Of a stretch of 34,878 nt of DNA, positions 25,321 through 33,357 are shown piece after piece. The stretch's first letter is position 1, and each line of letters begins with the position of its first letter. Origin of the DNA: Acidisphaera sp. L21 (GTDB lineage: Bacteria; Pseudomonadota; Alphaproteobacteria; Acetobacterales; Acetobacteraceae); contig NZ_LMUY01000037.1 of NCBI RefSeq assembly GCF_009765685.1, positions 1-34,878 on the forward strand, in the 5' to 3' direction. The position numbers were made by a program, and so were the translations under genes. The notes beneath the pieces were generated by a model. It did not search any database and was not told the DNA's origin. It saw only the letters and a list, made by a program, of their open reading frames with translations.

Positions 25321-27116
25321 CCGGGCCGCTGCCCGTTCTAGTGACCGAGGCTATTTTTCGCAGCTTACTGCAAAGCCGTGCGGCAATCCATTTGGTCGCT
25401 CTTGATGCGGTCGATCTATCCGACATCGACCTGTCTGGCGTTACGATTGTCGACTGCAATTTCACGCAATGCGAGCTGGGCGCTGCACGGCTGGATGGCG
25501 CGACGCTGCTGCGCTGCACGTTGGACCGGGTGCGGTTGAACGCCGCCACCGCGCGCGAGACCAAATTTGTCGAGTGCCGGCTGGTGGAGGTTAACCTTGT
25601 CGACGCCATCCTGACGGACGCAGCATTCTCGCAATGCACTCTGGCGCAATGCGACTTGACCGGCGTCACCCTTAGCAACGCCACGCTGTCGCAGACTACC
25701 TGCGTTGGGTCGAGTTTCCAGCAATCTAGACTTGACGGCGCATTGTGTACGCAAACGAGCTTTGCCGGGTGCAATCTGGATGGCGCCGTGGTGAGCAAGG
25801 CTTGGTTTGTATTCTGTGATTTTCGCGATATCGCAATGATGCCGCATGATTGCACCGGCTTGGATCTGAGTCATTCCAACCTGGCCGGCATCGATCTTTC
25901 CAGCCGGCTATTGGTCGATGCTCGCCTCAGCGAAGTCGATCTGACCGGGGCGTTGCTGGCCGGCGCCGATTTGGCTGGCGCGGGATTGGGCAAGGCAATC
26001 CTGACCGACGCGACGCTGACCAATGCGATCCTACGCGACGCCAACTTGGCCCGCGTCCTCGCCGAGCGGGCTAATTTCACCGGGGCTGATTTAACCGAAG
26101 CCGATCTATCGGAAACGACGCTGACCGACGCCGTGTTCGTGGACGCGGTGCTGGATGGTGTCGATCTCGGCCGCGCCATTTTCGACCCGGCCCACCTTGC
26201 CGCGACCTCCCTCACCACTGTTCGGTTCGAGAGGGCGAATTTCGCTGGTTTCGATTTCACTAGGCGTGACTTGACCGGCGCGCGTTTCACGGCATGCGAT
26301 TTGCGCGGTGCATCTTTCGCAAACCTTTCACTAACGCAGGTGGAGTTTCTTGGGTGCGATCTAACAGGTGCATCCTTCACTAGCTCGCAGCTCCACACCG
26401 TTGCGTTCGAACGCAGTAATCTACGGCAGGCAGCTTTTGACGGCGCAGCGCTAAGACATTGTGACATCCATACCACGGAGCTGGAGGGCACGCGATTTGC
26501 CGATGCGCGTATGCACCGGGTGGATTTCGACCCGGCGGATCTCCGCAGCGTGATCTTTACCAGGGCGGTCATACGCCTTTGCTTCCTGGCCGACGCCATG
26601 CTGGAAGGCGCGGTGCTGCAGGGCGTGGACTTCACCGACAGCCATTTTGCCGGCGCGCATATGACAGGCACGCAGTTCCAGGATTGTGTGCTGAATGGCG
26701 TCAGCTTCTCCGGCGCGGCACTCACGGGCGCCAGTATACACGGGGGGTCGATGCATCACGCCAATTTTGCCGATGCGGTGCTGCAAGGCTGCCGTTTCAC
26801 CGGCCTAGATGCCCTAGGTTCGTTCTTTGGCAAGGCCGCCGCCGCCGGGTTAGTGCTAGACCAGGTAAGGGCGCAGGATGTGGTGTTCGAGGGCGCGGAC
26901 TTGACGGGCTGCATCTGGGTTCGGTCGCAATTGCACCGGGCGGATCTGTCGCATGCCCGGCTCACCAACTCGCGCCTGGCGGAAGTCGATCTGGCGGGCG
27001 CGAATTTTCACGGTGCCATCGGTGACATCAGCCAATGGTCCAGCGTGGGCCAAACTGGGATTAAACGCACGGACCGCGATCGGCTGTTTGCCGAACAATG
27101 GCAACCGCCGGATTAA
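25317..27116 (+). CDS. Pentapeptide-repeat protein of the T6SS spike module
   Basis: A 599-residue protein made almost wholly of pentapeptide repeats (about residues 25-575), with only a short N-terminal cap (TGPLPVLVTEAIFRSLLQS) and a short C-terminal tail (SQWSSVGQTGIKRTDRDRLF). The predicted fold is a long rod-like beta-helix. Units such as CDLTG, ADLTE and ANFTG recur, with frequent cysteines that may stack inside the helix. The ATG at 25317 overlaps the previous stop (ATGA); the frame is open upstream to 25248 but that part lies inside the DUF2169 gene. Some pentapeptide proteins mimic DNA and bind gyrase, but here the context suggests a structural or adaptor part of the spike module. 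Function is inferred. Confidence 0.85.
   Translation: MTGPLPVLVTEAIFRSLLQSRAAIHLVALDAVDLSDIDLSGVTIVDCNFTQCELGAARLDGATLLRCTLDRVRLNAATARETKFVECRLVEVNLVDAILTDAAFSQCTLAQCDLTGVTLSNATLSQTTCVGSSFQQSRLDGALCTQTSFAGCNLDGAVVSKAWFVFCDFRDIAMMPHDCTGLDLSHSNLAGIDLSSRLLVDARLSEVDLTGALLAGADLAGAGLGKAILTDATLTNAILRDANLARVLAERANFTGADLTEADLSETTLTDAVFVDAVLDGVDLGRAIFDPAHLAATSLTTVRFERANFAGFDFTRRDLTGARFTACDLRGASFANLSLTQVEFLGCDLTGASFTSSQLHTVAFERSNLRQAAFDGAALRHCDIHTTELEGTRFADARMHRVDFDPADLRSVIFTRAVIRLCFLADAMLEGAVLQGVDFTDSHFAGAHMTGTQFQDCVLNGVSFSGAALTGASIHGGSMHHANFADAVLQGCRFTGLDALGSFFGKAAAAGLVLDQVRAQDVVFEGADLTGCIWVRSQLHRADLSHARLTNSRLAEVDLAGANFHGAIGDISQWSSVGQTGIKRTDRDRLFAEQWQPPD
25405..27030 (+). repeat. Long pentapeptide-repeat array
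   Basis: More than 100 consecutive five-residue units cover nearly the entire 599-residue protein. The repeat is conserved in protein sequence (central L or F, preceding A, C or S), while codons vary, so it is an old, selected array rather than a recent DNA expansion. A weakly regular patch around DFRDIAMMPHDCTG divides it into two blocks. Confidence 0.85.
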
Positions 27117-27134
27117 GATAAAGGGAGATCAATC

Positions 27135-27680
27135 TTGCCCGACGCTGCCTATCACCTCATGCCGCCCTCGCTCGGCGCGACGCTCCGACGGCTGGGCCCG
27201 GCGCGCGTGACCGCCGTATTGGCACCAGAGATCGAAATCGAAGCCGATGGCACGCGAGTGCTGGCAACCCTGGCGGTCGCCGGGCTGTACGTGCCCGCGA
27301 TCGGAGACACAGTGCTGGTGATCGAAACCGCAGATGTCGCCTACGTCATCGGGGTTCTACATGCCACCGGACCAATGACGATCCGCGCGCCCGGTGATCT
27401 TCGGTTGCAGGCCCCGCACGGCGCCATAACGCTGGACGCAGCCACGGTCAGCACCCGGGCGGAGGAGGTGCAGATTGAGGCGAAGCGCCTCACCGTGATG
27501 GCGGATCGGCTACGGGAGCGGTTCCGGACGGTGCGCCGCGTGGTGGGTGAAAGCCTGGAGGTCGATACCGGATCGCTGCGCACGAGAGTGCGGGACACCT
27601 GGTCTTTGCTGGCCGGCCGCGTGCACGCCACCGCCGCGGCGGACGTGAAGATCAATGGCGAGCATATTCATCTGGGTTAG
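27135..27680 (+). CDS. DUF3540 family T6SS spike-associated protein
   Basis: A 181-residue DUF3540 protein. The N-terminal half (residues 15-75) is a small beta-rich domain (RVTAVLAPEIEIE, GDTVLVIETADVAYVIGVL). The C-terminal part carries short repeats resembling VgrG-type beta-stem sequence (GDLRLQAPHGAITLDAATVS), then a helical stretch (MADRLRERFRTVRRVVGESL) and the ending AADVKINGEHIHLG. Such proteins are regularly encoded between DUF2169 and DUF4150 genes and are thought to form part of an alternative spike or cargo connection. The start is TTG 27135 with a good AAGGGAGA site upstream. The biochemical role is not established. Confidence 0.85.
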   Translation: MPDAAYHLMPPSLGATLRRLGPARVTAVLAPEIEIEADGTRVLATLAVAGLYVPAIGDTVLVIETADVAYVIGVLHATGPMTIRAPGDLRLQAPHGAITLDAATVSTRAEEVQIEAKRLTVMADRLRERFRTVRRVVGESLEVDTGSLRTRVRDTWSLLAGRVHATAAADVKINGEHIHLG

Positions 27681-27689
27681 GAGCCACCA

Positions 27690-28103
27690 ATGCCGTTCGC
27701 TTCGACAATGGGCACGGGCATGTGCAACGCCAGCGGCCCCGATGTTTGCAAAACCCCCACGCCGGGCGGCCCGCAACCCATGCCCTACCCAAACATCGCG
27801 CAACTCGCCATGGCCAATCCGGGTACCTGTGCCAAGAAGGTGTTCATCGTTAACAAACCGGCCGCCACGACTCAGACCGTGATCACCCTGTCCAGCGGGG
27901 ACGAGCCGGGTGTGGCGGGGGGCGTCGTGTCCGGCGTGAATATTGGACCATGCGAGTTCAAGGTCGGCAGCGTCGTAGTGAGTATCGAGGGCAATCCAGC
28001 GGTGTACCAGGGCAGCATGACAGCGCATAACGGCAATGCCAGCGGGAACATCCCGGGCTCCCAAACCGTTCCCAGCCAGCCTATCGTGACGGTGTCACCG
28101 TAG
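27690..28103 (+). CDS. PAAR-like DUF4150 spike-tip protein
   Basis: A 137-residue protein of the DUF4150/PAAR-like family, which sharpens the VgrG tip and connects effectors. Conserved features are CKTPTPGGPQPMPYPNIAQ (about 20-38), KKVFIVNKPA and the closing GNIPGSQTVPSQPIV. The three central cysteines and paired loops fit the cone-like fold. Many DUF4150 proteins carry an effector domain at the C terminus; this one ends right after the core, so its payload must be encoded separately. The ATG has TAGGAGC upstream. It lies nine bases before the serine hydrolase gene. Confidence 0.9.
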   Translation: MPFASTMGTGMCNASGPDVCKTPTPGGPQPMPYPNIAQLAMANPGTCAKKVFIVNKPAATTQTVITLSSGDEPGVAGGVVSGVNIGPCEFKVGSVVVSIEGNPAVYQGSMTAHNGNASGNIPGSQTVPSQPIVTVSP

Positions 28104-28112
28104 AGCCGAGCC

Positions 28113-29252
28113 ATGACCGAGATGATTGCCGAACCGCGAACCCACTATCCAGCCGGTGAGGAGTTTCTGCTGCTGCCCCCGACGATGCAGCCCTTTGCCT
28201 ATCGCAACGTCGACAAGATGTTCGCCACCCGCACCATACATCGCGGCCCCACCTGCGTGGCACTGCTGCGGGGACCGGAGATCGCTCCCACCTACGGCCT
28301 CGACGGGCAGACGCGATCGGTGGAGCGCTACATGACCCGCACCAACGTTGCCGGGCTGCTGGTGCTGAAGGACGGTGCGATCCGGCTGGAACGCTATGCG
28401 CTGGGGCTGGATGAGGCGACGCGGTGGTCGTCGATGTCGATGGTGAAGTCGATGACGTCGACCCTGGTGGGCGCTGCCATACAGGATGGCGCGATCGGCA
28501 GCCTGGACGACCAGGTCTCCTCCTACGTCACCGCCCTGCGCGGTTCGGCCTATGACGATGTGTCGATCCGCCATCTGCTGACCATGTCGTCCGGCGTGCA
28601 GTGGACGGAAAACTATGCCGCTCGCGGGTCGGACGTGAACCTCTACAGCAAATCCCTCGGCGACAAGGTGCCCGGCGGCGTGTTGACGCTGATGAAGTCG
28701 TTGCGCCGGGCGGCGCCGCCGGGCGAACGCTTCAACTACAACACCGGCGACACCTACGTGCTCGGCTGCCTGGTGAGCGCCGCGACGGGGACGACGCTGG
28801 CAGCTTACATGACGCAAAAAATCTGGGCCGGGTTCGGCATGGAATACGACGGGTTCTACACGCTGGAGTCCGAGGGTGGGCAGGAGATCGGGGGCAGCCG
28901 CGCCGGCATGGCGCTACGGGATTTTGGCCGTTTCGGGCTGTTCATGCTTGGTGGTGGCGCGGGCGTACTACCGTCCAGTTGGACGGAAGATGCGAACCGC
29001 ACCAGTTTCGCCCTGGACCCGGCGCAGAACTCGTATCGCGCGTCCGGCTATGGCTACAGTTGGTGGCTGGACAAGGACGGCGCGATGGTCGCGGTCGGGT
29101 TTTCGGGCCAGTCGCTCTACATCAATCGAGCGCGTGGGCTGGTTATCGCGACGCTGTCATGTTGGCCGCAACCGCCGCACGATACCGCCTACGCAACAGA
29201 CTTCTCGGCCGAGCGGCTGGCGTTTCGGGCGGCGGTCAACGCGCTGGTGTAG
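28113..29252 (+). CDS. Beta-lactamase-fold serine hydrolase, candidate T6SS effector
   Basis: A 379-residue enzyme of the Beta-lactamase (PF00144) superfamily that includes esterases, D,D-peptidases and NylB-type amide hydrolases. The nucleophile motif is S109-M-V-K112, the second catalytic block is FNYNTGDTYVLG (207-218, Tyr209), and GFSGQSLYI marks the third conserved segment near the C terminus. All key residues look intact, so it should be active; the substrate is unknown. There is no signal peptide or membrane segment, which is unusual if it acted on the cell's own envelope but fits delivery by the T6SS. It follows the DUF4150 gene by nine bases on the same strand as the last gene of the module. 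No immunity gene is seen after it. A housekeeping hydrolase remains possible. Confidence 0.85.
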   Translation: MTEMIAEPRTHYPAGEEFLLLPPTMQPFAYRNVDKMFATRTIHRGPTCVALLRGPEIAPTYGLDGQTRSVERYMTRTNVAGLLVLKDGAIRLERYALGLDEATRWSSMSMVKSMTSTLVGAAIQDGAIGSLDDQVSSYVTALRGSAYDDVSIRHLLTMSSGVQWTENYAARGSDVNLYSKSLGDKVPGGVLTLMKSLRRAAPPGERFNYNTGDTYVLGCLVSAATGTTLAAYMTQKIWAGFGMEYDGFYTLESEGGQEIGGSRAGMALRDFGRFGLFMLGGGAGVLPSSWTEDANRTSFALDPAQNSYRASGYGYSWWLDKDGAMVAVGFSGQSLYINRARGLVIATLSCWPQPPHDTAYATDFSAERLAFRAAVNALV

Positions 29253-29259
29253 CCTGCCC

Positions 29260-29799
29260 TCAAAGCAATTCGCCCTGCACGGGCAGGCCGCGCCCCTCAT
29301 GTGCCAGTAGCCAGCGTTTGCGCTCCATTCCGCCGCCGAACCCAGTGAGCGATCCATCCGCGCCAATGACCCGGTGGCAGGGTACGACAATGGGTATGGG
29401 GTTGGATCCATTGGCCAGCCCCACCGCCCGGGTGGCGGAGGGGCGACCGATTTTGGCCGCCAAACCGCTATAGCTCAGCGTTTCGCCGGCCGGGATCTCG
29501 CACAGAGCCTGCCAGACCAGGCGCTGGAACGCCGTGCCGTTGGTTTCGGTCGGCAGTTGGGCCAGGGCATGGATGTCGCCGGCGAAATACGCCTGCAGAG
29601 CGATGCGGGCGGCGGACGGCGCCGTGGCGGCCCGAAACTCGATGCCTGCGGCCCCATAATGCCGCCGCAGCAGGGTCTGCATGCGCCGGCCGTGGTCGTC
29701 CCACTCCACCGCCCTGAGCCGGTCCTGGTCATCGGTGATGATGTGAACCAGGCCAGTAGGCGTTTCTTGCTGTTCTCGGACGAAGACATGGACGGGCAC
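29260..29799 (-). CDS. ogt: Methylated-DNA--protein-cysteine methyltransferase (Ogt/MGMT)
   Basis: A suicide repair enzyme that transfers the alkyl group from O6-alkylguanine to its own cysteine. The 179-residue form has the N-terminal ribonuclease-like domain and the C-terminal domain with [17 protein letters not shown] (about 91-107), the helix-turn-helix part [19 protein letters not shown] (109-127) and the active site [10 protein letters not shown] with acceptor Cys141. The GTG at 29799 is preceded by GGAG eight bases upstream, giving the normal length. The open frame runs to 30084, but that part lies opposite the thioesterase gene and is not family-like. It is convergent with the serine hydrolase. 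Confidence 0.93.
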   Translation of the reverse strand: MPVHVFVREQQETPTGLVHIITDDQDRLRAVEWDDHGRRMQTLLRRHYGAAGIEFRAATAPSAARIALQAYFAGDIHALAQLPTETNGTAFQRLVWQALCEIPAGETLSYSGLAAKIGRPSATRAVGLANGSNPIPIVVPCHRVIGADGSLTGFGGGMERKRWLLAHEGRGLPVQGELL

Positions 29800-29884
29800 G
29801 CGGGTCACTCCAGCAGGGGACAGCCTAGAGGACGCTAAGGCGCGCAACGGCTTGGCTGTCAGCGTCGGCAGACTGGCGTAGTTT

Positions 29885-29903
29885 TTGCTGCCTGCCGCAG
29901 CAA
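29885..29903. repeat. Inverted repeat between ogt and the thioesterase gene
   Basis: A perfect seven-base inverted repeat TTGCTGC/GCAGCAA with a five-base spacer lies in the 165-base divergent region between ogt and the acyl-CoA thioesterase gene. On the plus strand the T-run precedes the stem rather than following it, so it is not a terminator. It might be an operator or a chance hairpin; no other regulatory element in this gap can be supported. Confidence 0.25.
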
Positions 29904-29964
29904 CTCTGTGGCAGGGAGTGCCAATGTCAATCTCGAACACCTGCATGAACCGAAGCCGCCCCGC

Positions 29965-30363
29965 ATGAGTGTCCCGCCGACGCAAGCGGGACCACCGCCG
30001 GGTGCGCCGACCATCCGCACCATCGCCATGCCAGCCGACACCAACCCCGCCGGCGACATCTTCGGCGGCTGGCTGATGGCGCAAATGGACCTGGCAGCCG
30101 GCAACGCCGCCGCCCGCCGCGCCCGCGGCCGCTGTGCCACGGTGGCTGTGGAAGCGATGACCTTCCTATCCCCGGTCTTCGTCGGCGACGAGGTCAGCCT
30201 GTATGCGGAGGTCCTGAAGGTCGGCCGCACCAGCCTGCGCATTGCCGTGGAAGCCTGGCGTCGCGTGCGTGAGGGGGAGGAGACGGCGAAAGTGACCCAA
30301 GCCGTATTCACCTTCGTGGCCATTGATGACCATCGCCAACCGAGGCCCGTTCCACCGGCATGA
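29965..30363 (+). CDS. yciA: YciA-type acyl-CoA thioesterase (hotdog fold)
   Basis: Hydrolyses acyl-CoA esters to free acid and CoA. The 132-residue protein matches the E. coli YciA pattern closely: [20 protein letters not shown] (an exact family signature), [30 protein letters not shown] and [16 protein letters not shown]. The hotdog helix with the catalytic aspartate is intact. ATG 29965 gives the family length; a GTG at 29908 in the same frame would add 19 non-conserved residues. The ribosome site at 29965 is weak. It is a single gene, divergent from ogt and convergent with pepT. Confidence 0.9.
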   Translation: MSVPPTQAGPPPGAPTIRTIAMPADTNPAGDIFGGWLMAQMDLAAGNAAARRARGRCATVAVEAMTFLSPVFVGDEVSLYAEVLKVGRTSLRIAVEAWRRVREGEETAKVTQAVFTFVAIDDHRQPRPVPPA

Positions 30364-30428
30364 CGATGGCCGAACAAACGCGAGGCGCGCTCGTGATCGG
30401 CGCCGCCGCAGCGACATCCCCCCTACCG

Positions 30429-31676
30429 TCAGCCAGCCGCCAGGGTGCAAAGCCGGACGGTCAACTGATACGCCAACACGAAGGATGACACCGGCAGGCA
30501 CTCGAAGCGGGAGTGGAAGTTTAGCCCACCGGTGAAATAGTTCGGCGTCGGAATCCCGCGCGCCGACAGTGCCGATCCATCGGTCCCCCCGCGCATCGGG
30601 AAGATCTTCGGCTTGATCCCAAGGTCGGCAAAGCCGCGTTCCAGCAGATCCAGGCAGCGGCGGTCATTGCCTAGGCTGGCGCCGATGTTACGATAGGAAT
30701 CCTCGATACGGCAGGTGATGGTGGCCCGTGGATGGGCAGCCTGGGTGGCGGCGACCGCGGCCTGCACCATTTGCTTACGCGCGGCCAAGCCGGATTCGTC
30801 GAAATCGCGCAGCGACATGGCGATCGTGGCGGTGGCCGAATTGGCCGTAATGCCCGTCACGTAGCAATAGCCGTTGCGGCCCTCCGTATGCTCCGGCGTG
30901 TCCAGCGGGTCGAACCGGGCAATGAAATCCGTCGCCACCAACACTGGGTTCACCATCACGCCGATGGCGGACATCGGGTGCGCCGTCACGCCATGGATTT
31001 CGACGGTGGCCTGGGCGGCGTTGAAGGTTTCGAACACGAACTCCCCCACGCCGCAGGCATCGATAGTGTAGGCGAAATCGACCGGGAAGCGGGCCAGGTC
31101 CATCACCTTCGCCCCGCGCAGGCCGATTTCCTCATCGGGGACGAAGGCGACAAAGATGTCGCCATGCGGCGGCTTGTCACGGGCCAGCACGTCCAGCAAC
31201 GCCATCAGGATCGTTACCGCCGCCTTGTTGTCGGAGCCCAAGACGCTGGTGCCGTCGCCGAAGATCACTTCCTGGCCGGTGTAGGGGTGCAACTCCGGGT
31301 GCTCGGCTGCGCGCAGCCAGATGTCGCGGGCCGGGTTCAGGCACAAATCCTCGCCCGTGAAGACCATGCGGCTGGGGTGAATATGTGGCGACAATCCAAC
31401 ATCCACCGTGTCGACATGGGCGCAGAAGCCGATGCGAGGGCCTCCGGTGACCGTGCCGGGCAGGCGCGCCGTCAGGACTGCGTGCTCGTCCAGGTGGATG
31501 TCGGACAGGCCGATCGTGGTGAGTTCGGCCTGCAGCAGTCGCGCCATGTCCCATTGGCCCGGCGTGCTGGGAACCGTCGAGGCGCGGGGGTCGCTCTGGC
31601 TGGTGACGGCCAGATAGCGGAAGAAGCGGGTGACCAGTTGGTCCGCGAGCGTCGCATCGTCGGAGGAAAGTGCCAT
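30429..31676 (-). CDS. pepT: Peptidase T (tripeptide aminopeptidase, M20 family)
   Basis: A cytoplasmic di-zinc aminopeptidase that removes N-terminal residues from tripeptides. The 415-residue protein has the M20B metal and catalytic motifs: FCAHVDTVDV with His87 and Asp89, GSDNKAAVT with bridging Asp149, PDEEIG with Glu182/Glu183, and YTIDACG with Asp206. RGGTDGSALSARGIP and the C-terminal NFHSRFE supply the last ligands. All seem intact. ATG 31676 has a GGGAGA site upstream; the open frame reaching 31820 is upstream noncoding. It is divergent from the cupin gene, leaving about 67 bases for both promoters. Confidence 0.95.
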   Translation of the reverse strand: MALSSDDATLADQLVTRFFRYLAVTSQSDPRASTVPSTPGQWDMARLLQAELTTIGLSDIHLDEHAVLTARLPGTVTGGPRIGFCAHVDTVDVGLSPHIHPSRMVFTGEDLCLNPARDIWLRAAEHPELHPYTGQEVIFGDGTSVLGSDNKAAVTILMALLDVLARDKPPHGDIFVAFVPDEEIGLRGAKVMDLARFPVDFAYTIDACGVGEFVFETFNAAQATVEIHGVTAHPMSAIGVMVNPVLVATDFIARFDPLDTPEHTEGRNGYCYVTGITANSATATIAMSLRDFDESGLAARKQMVQAAVAATQAAHPRATITCRIEDSYRNIGASLGNDRRCLDLLERGFADLGIKPKIFPMRGGTDGSALSARGIPTPNYFTGGLNFHSRFECLPVSSFVLAYQLTVRLCTLAAG

Positions 31677-31743
31677 GTCCCGTCTCCCGTCAGTTTTGGT
31701 CGATGGTTTAGACGCTCGGGCTTGCAACCGACAGGGCGGCAGC

Positions 31744-32058
31744 GTGACCAATCTGTTAGACGACCTGCCCGATGCCACGGCGGCAGAGGTATTCACCACC
31801 TTGCTGGCCCGACCCGGCATTCGCGTCGAGCGAATCGTGTCGCACGGCCAGGCGACGCCGGTCGATGCACCCTACGACCAGCCGCATGACGAGTGGCTGC
31901 TGCTGCTGCGCGGTGCGGCCGGCTTATGGCTGGAGGGTGAGGCCGAGCGCACCCTGCGCTCGGGCGATACCCTCCTGATCCCCGCACATTGCCGCCATCG
32001 CGTCACGTGGACGGCACCGAACGAACCAACTGTTTGGCTCGCGATCCACTTGGGCTAG
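31744..32058 (+). CDS. Small single-domain cupin protein
   Basis: A 104-residue cupin. The block NLLDDLPDATAAEVFTTLL at the N terminus is shared by a family of uncharacterised bacterial small cupins. Metal-ligand positions appear in DQPHDEWLLLLRGAAGLWLE (His and Glu) and in LRSGDTLLIPAHCRHRVTW (two His). It is thus likely to bind a metal, but the substrate is unknown. The start at GTG 31744 is chosen because it begins right before the conserved motif; an in-frame ATG at 31675 would place the start inside the pepT start codon. The stop is shared with the convergent next gene in one CTAG. Confidence 0.8.
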   Translation: MTNLLDDLPDATAAEVFTTLLARPGIRVERIVSHGQATPVDAPYDQPHDEWLLLLRGAAGLWLEGEAERTLRSGDTLLIPAHCRHRVTWTAPNEPTVWLAIHLG

Positions 32059-32351
32059 GCCGGGGAGAAATGCACCCGAAGCTGGGTGCCCAGCGGGTTG
32101 GTCCAGCCTTTGCCTGCGGCATAGGCGACCATTCCGTCAAAGCCCTGCGGCCAGGCAGCATCCTGGCCGGCGCCGGCCGCGTCGCGCAGCCAGGCGATGT
32201 CGATCCACATATACTCGCCATCCACGGCGCCGTGGGCGCCCAAAGCCGCTGCTTTGTCGCCATCGCCATGTGCCACAGCGTCCAGACGTTTCATATCGGC
32301 CACCTCGCTGACGCTGAGTGTGGCCGTGTCCGTGTGAAGGTGCAGTCGCAT
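32055..32351 (-). CDS. Hypothetical protein, 98 residues
   Basis: No family was recognised. The product is soluble, with no signal peptide or membrane segment, and reads as a compact domain: HLHTDTATLSVSEVADMKRL at the start, MWIDIAWLRDAAG in the middle and PLGTQLRVHFSPA at the end. The ATG at 32351 is preceded by CGGAG nine to ten bases upstream, which supports a real gene; the frame is open to 32441 but without a site. It is convergent with the cupin (stops share CTAG) and divergent from the beta-lactamase-like gene. Confidence 0.6.
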   Translation of the reverse strand: MRLHLHTDTATLSVSEVADMKRLDAVAHGDGDKAAALGAHGAVDGEYMWIDIAWLRDAAGAGQDAAWPQGFDGMVAYAAGKGWTNPLGTQLRVHFSPA

Positions 32352-32439
32352 GGTAATGGCTCCGTCTTTGGCGGTGGCGCTACCACACTGGCGGCCGGCC
32401 CTGCTGCGGGCAATACTCTGGCAACCGGACAAGGAACCC

Positions 32440-33357
32440 ATGGTGACCGTTCAATCCCGTATCGAGGCCGTGTTGTCGCCCCTTGGCATCGAAGTGGGGT
32501 TCGCCGCGACCCATCTGCAATCCGGCGCCAACGTCGCGATCAATCCCGGCATCCTGTGGCCCACCGCCAGCGTGTTCAAGGTGCCGGTGATGGTTGAGGT
32601 CTATCGACAGGCAGAAGCGGGGCGGTTCGGCCTGTCCGATCGCATGCCCATGCCGGATGAGCAGCGCACCGTTGGCTCGGGCGTGATGCAGAAGCTGGCG
32701 CCCGGCCTGGCGCCGACCATTCGGGACCTGGTGATGCTGATGACCATCATCAGCGACAACACCGCCACCGAGATGCTGCTGGACCTGGTGGGTGCCGAGC
32801 AGGTGACCGCCACGATGCACCGGTTGGGACTGCACGATATCCACGTCGTGCTGAACCTGCCCCAGCTTTTCGCCCATGTGTATCACCTGCCGCTGTCTCC
32901 CCTGCCCGACTACGCCGCCATGCAGGAGGCGATGCGGACCAAACCGATGGACTACGACTCGCTGGCCTTCGCGATGACGGCGGAGAACACCACCGCTTCC
33001 GCTGCTGACATGGCGAAGCTGATGGCGCTGATCGTGCAGCACGAGGCCGGCAGCGCGGCCGCTTGCACCGATATGCTGGCGGTCCTGGGAGCTCAGCAAT
33101 TGCGGGACCGGGTGCCGCGTTATCTGCCGGCGAGGGCCACAGCCAACAAGACGGGCACGTTCAAGGGCATCCGCAACGATGCCGGGCTGATGTTGCGCGG
33201 CCCAGACGACACCATTGCGTTTGCACTCTTCACCTTCGACCGCACACCCCTGCCGCTCGACGACTACCGCCTGCTGGCCATCCGCAACACGCTGGTGAAC
33301 GACGCGATGGCGGAAACGGGGCAAATCCTGTGGGACAGCCTAGGGCGTGGCGAATGA
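32440..33357 (+). CDS. Class A beta-lactamase-like serine hydrolase (Beta-lactamase2)
   Basis: A 305-residue penicillin-recognising fold enzyme. The three active-site motifs are present: S44-V-F-K47 (S-x-x-K), S105-D-N107 and K237-T-G239. The omega-loop ExxLN motif that supplies the deacylating glutamate in true class A beta-lactamases is not seen at its expected place (around residue 141 the sequence reads LNLPQLFAH), and the SDN-KTG interval is about 28 residues longer. No signal peptide follows the ATG at 32440, which has AAGGA upstream. Both facts make antibiotic resistance doubtful; a peptidase or amidase is as likely. It overlaps the next gene by four bases. Confidence 0.85.
   Translation: MVTVQSRIEAVLSPLGIEVGFAATHLQSGANVAINPGILWPTASVFKVPVMVEVYRQAEAGRFGLSDRMPMPDEQRTVGSGVMQKLAPGLAPTIRDLVMLMTIISDNTATEMLLDLVGAEQVTATMHRLGLHDIHVVLNLPQLFAHVYHLPLSPLPDYAAMQEAMRTKPMDYDSLAFAMTAENTTASAADMAKLMALIVQHEAGSAAACTDMLAVLGAQQLRDRVPRYLPARATANKTGTFKGIRNDAGLMLRGPDDTIAFALFTFDRTPLPLDDYRLLAIRNTLVNDAMAETGQILWDSLGRGE

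Noticed and set aside
24439-27030. Repetitive coding region considered as a DNA repeat or CRISPR-like array
   Set aside because: Repetition is at the protein level (pentapeptides); no identical direct repeats with regular spacers were seen.
29800-30084. N-terminal extension of the Ogt protein
   Set aside because: It runs opposite the thioesterase start, is not family-like, and the GTG at 29799 has a clear ribosome site.
30732-31889. Long open frame on the plus strand opposite pepT
   Set aside because: The product is an Arg/Gly/His-rich composition typical of the antisense of a GC-rich gene; pepT has full family motifs.
32380-33324. Long open frame on the minus strand opposite the beta-lactamase-like gene
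   Set aside because: His/Gln/Arg-rich antisense shadow without recognisable domain or ribosome site.
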